Source: Actinomyces bovis
Lineage (GTDB): Bacteria > Actinomycetota > Actinomycetes > Actinomycetales > Actinomycetaceae
Assembly (NCBI RefSeq): GCF_900444995.1
Contig: NZ_UAPQ01000010.1
Location: forward strand, 124,001-188,000
Reading direction: 5' to 3'
Length of the DNA: 64,000 nucleotides
Shown piece by piece: positions 52,123 to 61,001 of this stretch (the first letter of the stretch is position 1; every line of letters starts with the position of its first letter). The notes under the pieces were generated by a model. That model had not been told where the DNA came from. It searched no databases and was given only the letters and a program-made list of their open reading frames with translations. Position numbers and translations under genes: made by a program.

Positions 52123-52976
52123 CCGGCGCAGCCTCCCCTGCACGGCGCCCCATCAGCCAGCGGCTCGACACCTTCCTGCTCCTGGCTACCGGCGCAGCCT
52201 CCTGGCGGGCCCAGACCGAGACGCTGGCTGCACAACTGCGCCGCCCCATTCCACTGTCCTGCCGCACCCTGGTAGCCCCCACCGCCACCGGTGCCGCTGC
52301 CCACACACTGGCCACGCACCTAGCTGCCATGCTGACCCGCAGCCGCAAGCTGCCCGGGCTGCTACTCAACGCGACGGGGCGCAGCCGCGACCAGCACCTC
52401 CAATGGCCACCCAAGCACCCGCTGACACCGCCAACTACCGCCACCGAGGCTCGCCAGCAGGTCGGCGTCGGCCCTGATGGGTTGCTCGGCGTCCTGCATC
52501 TAGACGAGTGGTCCCAGCAACCTCCCGCGGCCTGGGACCAAGCCCGCGCGCAGCTCTTCCGCTTCTACGACACCGTCACCACTTACACCAACCCACTAAC
52601 CGCCGAAAGCCTCGCCCAGGCCTGCCCCCACCTGCACGCGATAGTACTGGTCACCCCTGCCAAACGGGCTGCGGTGGAACGCGGCCGGGAACTGCTACAA
52701 GAAGTCCAATTGCAAGCCGCCCAAGCACCCACCACCCCATCCACACCCAGACAGGCACAGCTACTCCACGCGATCACGGTCCACGACCCCGGACCGGTGC
52801 TCATCCCTCGTCTCAACGACAACGAGGTACTTCTCCCCTACGACCCGGTCCTGGCCCGCACCAGCAAAGGTCGCACCCGGGCTCCCGGACTCCTTAGCCG
52901 CCGCAGCAGCAACGCCGTCGCACAACTTGCCGCCGAGCTAGTCACCGCCGCCATACCCAGCGAGGCCCAGGCATGA
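52119..52976 (+). CDS. MinD/EspI-like protein without a functional P-loop
   Basis: 285 residues. The order of segments is that of MinD/ParA-like ATPases of T7SS loci: LVAPTATGAAAHTLATHLAAML in place of the nucleotide loop (GKGGVGKT is TATGAAAHT), then LPGLLLNATG for VLLVDad, and later VGVGPDGLLGVLHLDEW and IVLVTPAKRAAVERGRELL. Both Lys of the loop are missing, so ATP binding is not expected. It may be a structural remnant or regulator of EccC, its coupled neighbour (ATGA overlap at both ends). Confidence 0.6.
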   Translation: MTGAASPARRPISQRLDTFLLLATGAASWRAQTETLAAQLRRPIPLSCRTLVAPTATGAAAHTLATHLAAMLTRSRKLPGLLLNATGRSRDQHLQWPPKHPLTPPTTATEARQQVGVGPDGLLGVLHLDEWSQQPPAAWDQARAQLFRFYDTVTTYTNPLTAESLAQACPHLHAIVLVTPAKRAAVERGRELLQEVQLQAAQAPTTPSTPRQAQLLHAITVHDPGPVLIPRLNDNEVLLPYDPVLARTSKGRTRAPGLLSRRSSNAVAQLAAELVTAAIPSEAQA

Positions 52977-55900
52977 TCGAGGTAGTCCACCGCCCCGGCC
53001 GAGTCACGGCGCCAGCCGAAGCACCCGCACCCGTCGTCGTGCCCGCGCCGCCGCATCTCAACGACACCGGCTCCGGCCAGGGCTTCCCCGTCCAGATGCT
53101 CATGCCGCTTGCAGGGGCCGGCTCCTCCATGCTCATGATGACCCTGGTGCGCGCCAACCCGATTTTCGCGCTGCTCGGTGCAGTGATTATGACCGTCACA
53201 GCAGCCGGAATGCTCGCCGGACTGCTGTCCCGCCGAGCCACCACCGCCCGCAACCAGACCAAACGCCGGGAACACTATCTAGACAGCCTCCTGACCGCCG
53301 ATGAATCCGCCACGGCACTAGCCGAATCCTTCAGGCGTACCCTGCTAGCCACGAGCCCGAGCCCTGGCTCGCTAGCCCGTCTAGCCACCGCCCCGGAGCG
53401 CCGTTGGGAGCGCAGGCGGGGCAATCCTGACTTCATGCGGCTGCGTATAGGTATCGCAGACCTGCCACTGCCCCTAGCCAAACTCGCCCAGGTAACCACA
53501 CCTGCAGAAATCGACCCCATCCTCCTAAAGCAAGCTCAGGTGGTGGTGGACACCCACGCGGTTCTGCCACGTGCCCCCTTCTCCCTTGACCTGGACTGCG
53601 CGGGTGTGGTGTCAGTGGTTGGTCCCCTTGACGCCACCAGAGCCCTAGCCCGCACTTTGCTCCTGCAGGCCGCCGTGCTGCACGCCCCCGAGGACCTACA
53701 TATCGCCCTGGCTTACAACCAGTCGCAGGCAGACCAATGGGACTGCGTCTCTCGCCTACCCCACCTAAGGGTGCACGGCGCCTTCGACGGGCCCATCGCC
53801 CTGCGCCGCACCGCACCCGACGCCAACTCACTCAGCGCCATCCTGCGCCCCGAACTAGTTGAGGCCTCCAAACTCGCCGCCCGCACACCCCGGACCGGCA
53901 GCGGACGCCCCCAAAAGCCCACCGGCACCAGAATCCTGGCTGTCTGTGAGGACAAGGGGCCGGCCAGATACCTGCGATTGCCCGACTCAGGCGTAAACGC
54001 CCAAGAGATCGGTGTAACTGAAATGCACCTGGTAACTGACCGTCTCAACGAGCCAAGTGATCCCACGATTCGCCTGACGCTCCAGGAAGACGGCACCGTC
54101 CTGATAGAAGACCTACGGCCAGCTCTCGACCCCAGCGGCAGACCCACCACCGCCCCAGCCCCCATCACCTGTGCGCCTGACCTATTAGGCGCCGCCCTAG
54201 CGGAAGGCATAAGTCGCAGCCTCGCCCCCTACAGTCTGGGACAAGCAGCCGAACGCGCCGATGAGTCGGCCAACATCACCTCCCTGCAAGACCTGCTAGG
54301 AGTGGAAGATCCCCGCCAGATCGACATCGAGCAGGCCTGGGCGCCACGCCCACCGCGAGACTTCCTGCGCGTACCTATCGGCTCAGACGACGACGGCAAC
54401 CCCGTGCTGCTGGACATCAAAGAGGCTGCACAGCTGGGAATGGGGCCACACGGACTGTGTGTAGGTGCTACCGGCTCAGGCAAGTCTGAGTTGCTGCGCA
54501 CCCTGGTCACCGCACTAGCCACCACCCACAGTCCTGAAGACCTGACCATGATCCTCGTGGACTACAAGGGTGGAGCAGCCTTCGCGCCTTTCGCCGAGAT
54601 GCCCCACGTCGTCGGCCTCATGGACAACCTCGCTGAGGACGCCGGCCTAGTGGAACGCGCACGCGCATCGATCGCCGGAGAGGTAGTGCGGCGGCAAAAA
54701 CAGCTGCGCGACGCAGGCAGCTCACCTGATATCAGCCACTACCGGCGCCTGCGGGAAAAGAACCCGCAAATGGCTCCCATGCCTCACCTATTTGTCATCA
54801 TTGACGAATTCGGTGAACTGCTCACAGCCAGCCCCGACTTCGTGGACCTCCTGTTGACCATTGGACGCATTGGCCGGTCCATCGGGGTACACCTGCTCCT
54901 ATCCTCCCAGCGGATCGAGGGCGGCAAGCTGCGCGGCCTAGACACCTACCTGTCTTACCGAATCTGCCTGCGCACCTTCACAGAGGCAGAGTCCTCAACC
55001 GTGATCGGCAACTCTGACGCCTTCCACCTACCGGCAGCTCCCGGATACGGCTACCTGAAGGTTGACACCACCATCTACACCCGCTTCCGCTCGGGCTTCG
55101 TCTCCTGCCCGGCGGACGAACTGGACTCCGAGGCCCAGCCTGAGGACTACGAGGTCAAGGAACCGCTGCTCCTGCCGGTGCACAACGGGCTCAGCGACGA
55201 ACCCCAGGCACCTTCCGGTGAAGAAGCTGTGCCTGAGGGGCATTCGGTCAAACAGACCGTCATCGACGTCGTCGCGACGCAGCTCTCAAATGCTGCCACC
55301 CGACCCCGCCCCGTTTGGCTTGAGCCACTGCCTAAACGCCTGCCCCTGCCCGTGATGCTCGGCGGGGAGCTAGAGGGCGGGGAGACGACGCTGACCGCCC
55401 CTGCCCTGGACCGTTTCGCGAACGGGCTGAGGGTCCCAATCGGTCTGGTGGATGACCCGGCCCAGCAACGCCAAGACCAGTGGGCGCTGGACCTGACCGT
55501 CGGCGGCGGTCACGTCTCAGTGCTAGGTGCCTCCCAATCCGGCAGAACAACTTTCCTATGGACCTTGGCGGCCTCCGCCGCCCTGACCATCTCCCCAGTC
55601 CGGCTGGGTTTCTACGGGGTGGATGCCACCGGCGGCGGACTGGCGCGTTTGGCCGACCTGCCGAATGTTGGCGGCATAGCTACCAGGGGCGACCGTGAAC
55701 GCATGCGCCGAGTCCTAGAAGAAGTCGTCGCCATGCTTGACCAGCGTGAATCCGTCATGGCCCGACACCGGGTTGATTCCTTGGAAATGCTCCGCCAAAA
55801 ACATGCCGCGGGGGACATACCCGAGCTAGCCAGCGCCGATGTAGTGCTCATGATCGATGGACTAGGGCTACTGCGCTCAGACTTCTCCGAGCTTGATGAC

Positions 55901-56962
55901 TTGGTGGACGAGGTGCTGCGACGCGGGGGTGGGCTGGGGGTTCACCTGGTAGCTACCCTGGCTCGCACCAATGACCTGCGCATGTCCCAGCAGCCTTTGG
56001 TCGGCACCCGCATGGAGCTGCGGCTCAATGACCCAACCGACTCCAACATTGCCCGCAAGCTGTCCCAAACGCTGCGGGCGGACACCCCCGGAAGAATGCT
56101 GCTGCCAGAGAAGCTATTCGCCCATGTGGCCCTTCCGGTGTTGGATGAGCAGACCACCTCAGTGGGGGCTGCTGTAGAAAGGCTGGCTGAGCTAACCAGT
56201 GAGACCTGGCGCGGCGCTGTTCCGGCAGCCGTACGGGTCTTGCCGGAGGTGCTTTCCCCCGAGACCCTGCCCGACGGCTCCGAACTGCCGGACACCCTGC
56301 CTCTGGGCCTATTCCAAGACACCATGTCCCACATCGACATGGACCCGGCGGTCACTGACCCCCACTTGATCGTCCTGGGTGACTCCGGATGTGGCAAGAG
56401 CACGGTTCTGCGCGGCGTAATCGAGTCACTGGTAGAGCGGCATACGCCCGAGGAATTGGTTATCGGCTTGTACGACGTACGCCGCAACACGGTCAGCGCC
56501 TGCCCCGAGGAATACCTGGGTGGGCACGCCACCTCTGCAGCCACAGCCAACGGACTGTCGAGTGCGATCGCCGCTGAACTGGCACAACGCTCCGAGGCTC
56601 TGGCCTCAGGCGAGGAGGTGTCAGGGCCGCGCATCGTGCTGGTAATCGACGACTACGAGATCCTGGCTGCTGGAGGAACCAGCATCCTGGCCCCCGTCCT
56701 GCCATATCTGCCATCTGCCAGGGACGTGCGGCTGAATGTGGTCCTTTCCCGCCCGGTGGCCGGCAGTTCCAGCGCGATGTTTGACTCCACCTTCCAGGCA
56801 ATCCGGGACACCGGAGGGACTTGCCTGCTGATGGACGGGGATCGCTCCGAAGGAAACGTATTCGGCATGCGCCCGGAGCACCTTAAACCTGGGCGGGGAT
56901 GGTGGATCCGCCGCGGTCGTCGCCCCCGTCTGTGTCAAATTGCCAACTTCAGCGGCAACTGA
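52973..56962 (+). CDS. eccC: T7SS FtsK/SpoIIIE-type motor ATPase EccC
   Basis: 1329 residues, single chain (not split). Two N-terminal membrane helices (about 40-85). Three RecA-like domains: first Walker A GATGSGKSE with Lys504 and Walker B LFVIIDEFGEL; second GASQSGRTT where Lys is Arg858, and IDGLGLL lacks the Glu; third GDSGCGKST with Lys1142 and IDDYEIL. Intact first domain with weakened later domains is the EccC rule, since domains two and three bind substrate signal peptides. It drives secretion of the WXG100-like proteins and the toxin. Confidence 0.93.
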   Translation: MIEVVHRPGRVTAPAEAPAPVVVPAPPHLNDTGSGQGFPVQMLMPLAGAGSSMLMMTLVRANPIFALLGAVIMTVTAAGMLAGLLSRRATTARNQTKRREHYLDSLLTADESATALAESFRRTLLATSPSPGSLARLATAPERRWERRRGNPDFMRLRIGIADLPLPLAKLAQVTTPAEIDPILLKQAQVVVDTHAVLPRAPFSLDLDCAGVVSVVGPLDATRALARTLLLQAAVLHAPEDLHIALAYNQSQADQWDCVSRLPHLRVHGAFDGPIALRRTAPDANSLSAILRPELVEASKLAARTPRTGSGRPQKPTGTRILAVCEDKGPARYLRLPDSGVNAQEIGVTEMHLVTDRLNEPSDPTIRLTLQEDGTVLIEDLRPALDPSGRPTTAPAPITCAPDLLGAALAEGISRSLAPYSLGQAAERADESANITSLQDLLGVEDPRQIDIEQAWAPRPPRDFLRVPIGSDDDGNPVLLDIKEAAQLGMGPHGLCVGATGSGKSELLRTLVTALATTHSPEDLTMILVDYKGGAAFAPFAEMPHVVGLMDNLAEDAGLVERARASIAGEVVRRQKQLRDAGSSPDISHYRRLREKNPQMAPMPHLFVIIDEFGELLTASPDFVDLLLTIGRIGRSIGVHLLLSSQRIEGGKLRGLDTYLSYRICLRTFTEAESSTVIGNSDAFHLPAAPGYGYLKVDTTIYTRFRSGFVSCPADELDSEAQPEDYEVKEPLLLPVHNGLSDEPQAPSGEEAVPEGHSVKQTVIDVVATQLSNAATRPRPVWLEPLPKRLPLPVMLGGELEGGETTLTAPALDRFANGLRVPIGLVDDPAQQRQDQWALDLTVGGGHVSVLGASQSGRTTFLWTLAASAALTISPVRLGFYGVDATGGGLARLADLPNVGGIATRGDRERMRRVLEEVVAMLDQRESVMARHRVDSLEMLRQKHAAGDIPELASADVVLMIDGLGLLRSDFSELDDLVDEVLRRGGGLGVHLVATLARTNDLRMSQQPLVGTRMELRLNDPTDSNIARKLSQTLRADTPGRMLLPEKLFAHVALPVLDEQTTSVGAAVERLAELTSETWRGAVPAAVRVLPEVLSPETLPDGSELPDTLPLGLFQDTMSHIDMDPAVTDPHLIVLGDSGCGKSTVLRGVIESLVERHTPEELVIGLYDVRRNTVSACPEEYLGGHATSAATANGLSSAIAAELAQRSEALASGEEVSGPRIVLVIDDYEILAAGGTSILAPVLPYLPSARDVRLNVVLSRPVAGSSSAMFDSTFQAIRDTGGTCLLMDGDRSEGNVFGMRPEHLKPGRGWWIRRGRRPRLCQIANFSGN

Positions 56963-57010
56963 CGCAAACCCTGCCTTAACCACAGCCCTAATCAAGAATG
57001 GAGAAAGCCT

Positions 57011-57493
57011 GTGCCGCGGATAGTCACCATAGTCTCACCTGGGGTCGTCGAGGCGGACCTATTCATCGGCGCTGCTTTAGCGAGGACCCCAAAGTTCGAG
57101 GTCACGAAGACTCCCGACGACGCGCTTTTCGGCATCGTCCCTAAAGAACTGCCCCTGCGGCCTGCCATTCAGGTCCCCCACCCGATGATTGTTCCGGACC
57201 CGCGCGAGGTGGAGCGAGTGATCGGAGTACGCCCTCCGGAAGGCTGGATGCCAACTCTTCTGACCCAGTGCTACGTACCGCACCAACCGGAATACGACAT
57301 CTGGGTTGAGGTGGTGCGCGACGTCGCCGCTATGAGCGATGGTTTCGCAGTAGTGGCCGGGCAGGTTATTGAACTACCAGACCCCTGGCCCTGGTCACGA
57401 ACCATAGATGGCAAATGGCAAGCCGACCCAGCGTGGCTTGATGAGCGCGTCCAGGACTACCTGCAGCGAACCGGGCAGGCAGAAGGGGCCTGA
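57011..57493 (+). CDS. Unknown small protein at the end of the T7SS operon
   Basis: 160 residues, soluble. VTIVSPGVVEADLFIGAALART at the start, then two Pro-rich patches (LPLRPAIQVPHPMIVPDPREVERV, VRPPEGWMPTLL) and a C-terminal acidic helix. No motif known to me. GTG at 57011 with GGAG about 9 nt upstream, 48 nt after eccC. Probably co-transcribed with eccC and thus T7SS-linked. Confidence 0.6.
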   Translation: MPRIVTIVSPGVVEADLFIGAALARTPKFEVTKTPDDALFGIVPKELPLRPAIQVPHPMIVPDPREVERVIGVRPPEGWMPTLLTQCYVPHQPEYDIWVEVVRDVAAMSDGFAVVAGQVIELPDPWPWSRTIDGKWQADPAWLDERVQDYLQRTGQAEGA

Positions 57494-57529
57494 AAAACCG
57501 CCTCTGCGACTACGACCCCGGCTCTGCGC

Positions 57530-58459
57530 TCACTGGCACACCAGGTTCAGACGCCGGGGCGAGAGCCCCACCTCAACCTCCTGCCCCCAGGTCAGTTCAC
57601 AACGGTCAGTCTCAATGCCGTCCCCAAAAACCACCAGCCGCTCGCTGGACACGGTCAGTCTGAGCCGTTCTTCCCCGGCCAGCAGCCCGTCAGTCAGCTC
57701 TGCTCCCGTGTACCTTGAAGGCCAGGCTTCCCGCACAAACCAAGCGAGCCGTTGTTCAGCGGGACGCGGCAGCTCTCGCCCACCACGATCATGGGATAGC
57801 GAGGCCGCCCAGCCGGTTGCCCCAGCCCCCGTAGCTACCAGCACCCCGGAGGAAGACTGGCGTTCCCGCCCGGCTGGCACACATAGCTCATAGCGCGCGG
57901 ACTGGTGTCCGACGTCGCCAATGAATACCTCGTTGAGTGCTGTCAGCTCTTGGCCGTCGTCAGCCACAGCCCGCACCATCGCCACCGCTTCCATATGCGG
58001 CGGCTGTCCCTGCGCGAGCCCCCGCAGGACCGCCGCCCCGCCAGCCGGAGTGGTGCGCACTAGAGCTCCGGTGCCGCCACCGGCGTCGACCCCTACCACC
58101 ACCTGCCCATCCAGGTACTTGGCCGCATTAGCCACCAGCCCGTCCTGGCCCACCACTAGCACCACGTCCTCACCGGTGAACAGGAAGCGGGACAGGTCAC
58201 CCCGCTCCACCTCCGCCAGCGCCCACTCGGACGGCACGGAGGCCAGCACCTCATTGCGGGCGGTCTGTAGGGCGTCGTGTGCAGCCTGCACTTGCGCCAG
58301 GTCTCGCCCGCGAGTGCGCAGGAAGAACTCGGCTTGGCCGCGGGTGGAGTGACGGTCCAGCAGCTCATCCAGCTCAGTCCGCCGGGTGACGATCACGGCG
58401 CGGCGCCTTCCGGTAGGCGAGGTGGTGCCTACCTCGCCCCGGGCCTGCCTCCCGTTCAT
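57530..58459 (-). CDS. NAD kinase-like protein
   Basis: 309 residues. Similar to the NAD/diacylglycerol-kinase fold: VVLVVGQDGLVANAAKYL replaces GGDGTxL with the Asp kept, ALNEVFIGD matches the NE/D motif, and SSGVLVATGAGATGWAASL matches the STGSTAY region. The changed first motif (GQDG) leaves NAD kinase activity uncertain; a regulatory NAD-binding role is possible. Coupled to the SPFH gene (4-nt overlap) and divergent from an NrtR-like regulator, which links it to NAD or ADP-ribose metabolism. Confidence 0.7.
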   Translation of the reverse strand: MNGRQARGEVGTTSPTGRRRAVIVTRRTELDELLDRHSTRGQAEFFLRTRGRDLAQVQAAHDALQTARNEVLASVPSEWALAEVERGDLSRFLFTGEDVVLVVGQDGLVANAAKYLDGQVVVGVDAGGGTGALVRTTPAGGAAVLRGLAQGQPPHMEAVAMVRAVADDGQELTALNEVFIGDVGHQSARYELCVPAGRERQSSSGVLVATGAGATGWAASLSHDRGGRELPRPAEQRLAWFVREAWPSRYTGAELTDGLLAGEERLRLTVSSERLVVFGDGIETDRCELTWGQEVEVGLSPRRLNLVCQ

Positions 58460-59535
58460 CGCGCACCGCCAGCTGCCCCCGCGGCAGTGCCGCGCGTGGC
58501 CGCCGGGCTGCCAGCGTCCGTTGTGCCATCACCAAATAGTCCCGACAAGAGCTTGGTCAGCAGGTCAGGAGTGAAGTTGAGCTGGCCAATATCGGGCAGG
58601 TGTTTGGCGGCTTCACGCAGAGCTAGGGCGCGCAGCACCTCGGCACCCAGGGCTGCATAGGCTTCGGTGCGGACGCGCTCTGCCTGCGCCTGGGCCTGGC
58701 CCACCTGCTCGATTTCCTGTGCTCGGGCAGCAGCATCCAAGCGCAGGCGCTCTGCCCGACCATTGGCGTCAACCAGTGCCGCCGCAGCCTTCTCCTCTGC
58801 CTCCCGCCGATTGTTGGCACCTTCTTGCGCCACCAGTGCCTCCCGGCGTCTGGCCAGCTCCAGTTTGGAGGACAGCTCGTTCTCGGAAATCTGCTGCTCA
58901 CGTTCCACCGCTAGGGCGCGGCGCTGATAGAGCGCGCGGTCCGCCTCGGTCTGCAGCTCCTCACGCAGGGGCGTCTGCAGAGCCTTCTCAATGTCCTCCT
59001 CAGGGCGCAGGGCGAGCACTCGCACATCGCTAACCTGCACGCCTAAGTCAGCCAGTCGGGCGTGGCCAGCAAATCCCTCTACCAGGGCGGTGCGCACCCG
59101 GGGCAGGCCGTCTTCCAGGGCCTGGGCCAGGTCTAGGGAGCGCAGCACGTCAACTGCTAGGGATTGCGCAAGCTGGCCTAGGAGGTCGGCTACCTGCCGC
59201 AGACCCTGGCGTAGGGGCTGTTCACTCAGGCCGACTTGTTGGAAGGGGAAGATCGCCAGGTCCAAGCGCCGGGATGCTGCCTCCGGGTCGGCGAAGCGGT
59301 AGGTGAGCACAGCCTGAACGGTGACGTCCTGCTGATCGCGGGTGGCAACGTGGAATAGCACAGCCCGCTCGTGATCGATGGCTGGGACCTCGGAGATGGC
59401 GGTGACGGCGGGGCGGAACCAGAAGCCCAGGCCTACACCGGAATGCACTTGCTTGCCGCCGCGCAAGTGCACCACATGCTCGGTGGGGCTGCCCTGGTAG
59501 TGGGAGATGAAGGGGTAGTGGCGGATGCGTGCCAT
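58456..59535 (-). CDS. SPFH/Band 7 domain protein
   Basis: 359 residues. SPFH domain (about 30-190) with RPAVTAISEVPAIDHERAVLF and DVTVQAVLTYRFADPEAA, then a long Ala/Glu/Arg-rich coiled coil (about 190-310), as in flotillins and prohibitins, and a short Gly/Ala/Thr tail. No N-terminal membrane helix is evident, so membrane association would be peripheral. The ATG at 59535 is chosen because AAAGGAGC lies upstream; the longer frame would run through the operators. Coupled to the NAD-kinase-like gene. Confidence 0.85.
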   Translation of the reverse strand: MARIRHYPFISHYQGSPTEHVVHLRGGKQVHSGVGLGFWFRPAVTAISEVPAIDHERAVLFHVATRDQQDVTVQAVLTYRFADPEAASRRLDLAIFPFQQVGLSEQPLRQGLRQVADLLGQLAQSLAVDVLRSLDLAQALEDGLPRVRTALVEGFAGHARLADLGVQVSDVRVLALRPEEDIEKALQTPLREELQTEADRALYQRRALAVEREQQISENELSSKLELARRREALVAQEGANNRREAEEKAAAALVDANGRAERLRLDAAARAQEIEQVGQAQAQAERVRTEAYAALGAEVLRALALREAAKHLPDIGQLNFTPDLLTKLLSGLFGDGTTDAGSPAATRGTAAGAAGGAR

Positions 59536-59554
59536 TGGCTGCTCCTTTGGGACT

Positions 59555-59569
59555 AGGGGTACGACCCCT
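59555..59569. promoter_or_regulatory. Small palindrome in the SPFH leader
   Basis: AGGGGT-ACG-ACCCCT, perfect 6-3-6 inverted repeat 20 nt before the SPFH start. It has the same geometry as the nearby TCGTCA operators but a different sequence. May be a hairpin in the 5' leader. Confidence 0.35.
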
Positions 59570-59578
59570 CTCGGTTTG

Positions 59579-59593
59579 TCGTCATATTGACGA
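59579..59593. promoter_or_regulatory. NrtR-type operator 1
   Basis: TCGTCA-TAT-TGACGA, a perfect 6-3-6 palindrome in the divergent SPFH/NrtR-like promoter region, 44 nt from the SPFH start. Confidence 0.65.
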
Positions 59594-59612
59594 TATATCC
59601 ACCTCGAACTTT

Positions 59613-59627
59613 TCGTCAACCTGACAT
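59613..59627. promoter_or_regulatory. NrtR-type operator 2
   Basis: TCGTCA-ACC-TGACAT repeats operator 1 with one mismatch, 34 nt downstream. It ends 6 nt before TATGTT (59634-59639), the probable -10 of the leaderless regulator gene, so it fits autorepression. Confidence 0.6.
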
Positions 59628-59645
59628 TTAATCTATGTTGGTCAC

Positions 59646-60368
59646 ATGCCCCCACAGGAGACCCAAGCCCCCACCACCGCCGCACGCCTGCCCATAGCCG
59701 TCGACGTCGTCGCCCTCACCGTGGCCGATGCCAACCTGCAAGTACTGCTGGTAGACCGTCTACTGGAGCCTTTTGCCGGAATGCCAGCCCTACCCGGCGG
59801 CTTCCTACTGGAGGGCGAGGAGCTGGAGGCAGCCGCGCGCCGTGAGCTCGCCGAAGAGACTGGGGTTGAACCCACCGGACACCTAGAGCAACTGCGCAGC
59901 TACGGGCCACTGCGGCGCGACCCGCGCGGCCCCGTACTATCCGTCGCCTACGTGCTCTTCTCCCCGGTGTTGAAACTGCCGCGCGCCGGAGGCGACGCCG
60001 CCGCCGTCCACTGGGAACCGGTCGCCAACTTCCTCACGGATCACCGCCCGCTGGCCTTTGACCACCAGCAGATTTTGGCCGACGGCGTGGAGCGAGCGCG
60101 ATCCAAAATCGAATACTCCCCCGCCGCCACCGCCTTCTGCGGGGAGGAATTCACGGTGGCGGAGCTGCGCGGAATCTATGAGGCGGTGTGGGGCACGCGC
60201 CTGGACCCGCGCAACTTCCACCGCAAAGCCACCAGCACTCCGGGCCTGCTGGAGCCGACAGGCGGCAACACCAGCCCGCGCACAGGCCGTCCGGCGGCAC
60301 TATTCCGCCGCCCCGCCACCACCCAGGCGGGCGACACCGTCCTACACCCCGCCCTACTGCGCCCCTAA
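59646..60368 (+). CDS. NrtR-like Nudix transcription regulator
   Basis: 240 residues. N-terminal Nudix domain with intact box (GFLLEGEELEAAARRELAEETGV) and a C-terminal winged-helix part (EFTVAELRGIYEAVWGTRLDPRNFHRK), the signature order of NrtR repressors, which sense ADP-ribose or NAD metabolites. Many NrtR proteins have lost Nudix residues; here all are present, so hydrolysis is possible. The last 45 residues are a Pro/Thr/Arg-rich tail. Apparently leaderless (TATGTT, 6 nt before ATG). Likely target: the divergent SPFH/NAD-kinase-like pair and itself. Confidence 0.85.
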   Translation: MPPQETQAPTTAARLPIAVDVVALTVADANLQVLLVDRLLEPFAGMPALPGGFLLEGEELEAAARRELAEETGVEPTGHLEQLRSYGPLRRDPRGPVLSVAYVLFSPVLKLPRAGGDAAAVHWEPVANFLTDHRPLAFDHQQILADGVERARSKIEYSPAATAFCGEEFTVAELRGIYEAVWGTRLDPRNFHRKATSTPGLLEPTGGNTSPRTGRPAALFRRPATTQAGDTVLHPALLRP

Positions 60369-60598
60369 CCACAAGCTCAGCGCAGCGCTTCAGGCACCCA
60401 AATAGGGTCCGCAAGACCAGCCAGGATCGTCAGCGGTATCGCGTAGCGGCAGCATGACCTCGCTGCGCCAGGGCGACGTCATGGCAGTAGCGCTGCGCCA
60501 CCGGGGTAGCTGCCCGCCAAACCCCTCAGGGCACGCTCAGGGCTCCTTCAGGGTGACCACGGATATCGGCGCTCGCCACGCCGTCGCACCCTAGATAC

Positions 60599-60832
60599 AT
60601 GACACAGCAATACCCCACCGGTTCCTACTCACAGCGCACCGAATCCTTCCGTTCCGGCTTGCCACCGCGCTCCCGCCAGCGTCTGATCGCCGGTGTCTGC
60701 GGTGGCATTGCCGAGGCCAATAACTGGAGCCCCACCCTGGTGCGCCTGGCCACCGTCGGCTTCGCCCTCCTGCCCGGCCCCATGTGGGTGGCCTACGTCC
60801 TTGCCTGGATCCTCATGCCTGACGCCGACTGA
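60599..60832 (+). CDS. PspC-domain small membrane protein
   Basis: 77 residues. The second half is a classic PspC domain: SRQRLIAGVCGGIAEANNWSPTLVRLATVGFALLPG then WVAYVLAWILMPDAD, with one re-entrant or transmembrane helix. PspC proteins act in envelope stress. No good ribosome-binding site; CTAGATAC lies immediately upstream. The 230 nt before it show no other feature I can support. The following 170 nt to the convergent nrdG gene also look empty. Confidence 0.85.
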   Translation: MTQQYPTGSYSQRTESFRSGLPPRSRQRLIAGVCGGIAEANNWSPTLVRLATVGFALLPGPMWVAYVLAWILMPDAD

Positions 60833-61001
60833 CCAGCCCGCCGCTGACCTGCAGCTACCCAGGTGTTGGGACGGCACCGAGGAGGTCCGGGCAGAGCAGC
60901 TGGGGCGGTGGCGGAGTGACGGTGGCAGAACAGCGGCATCCCGGCGGCGGGGCACCGGCAAGACCCACCGGCGCCACCCACCGCTAGCTTGGGCCTCCAT
61001 C

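Noticed and set aside
39088-57493. Prophage or integrative element carrying the T7SS
   Set aside because: No integrase, transposase, phage structural gene or att pair is seen at the borders; lower GC alone is not enough.
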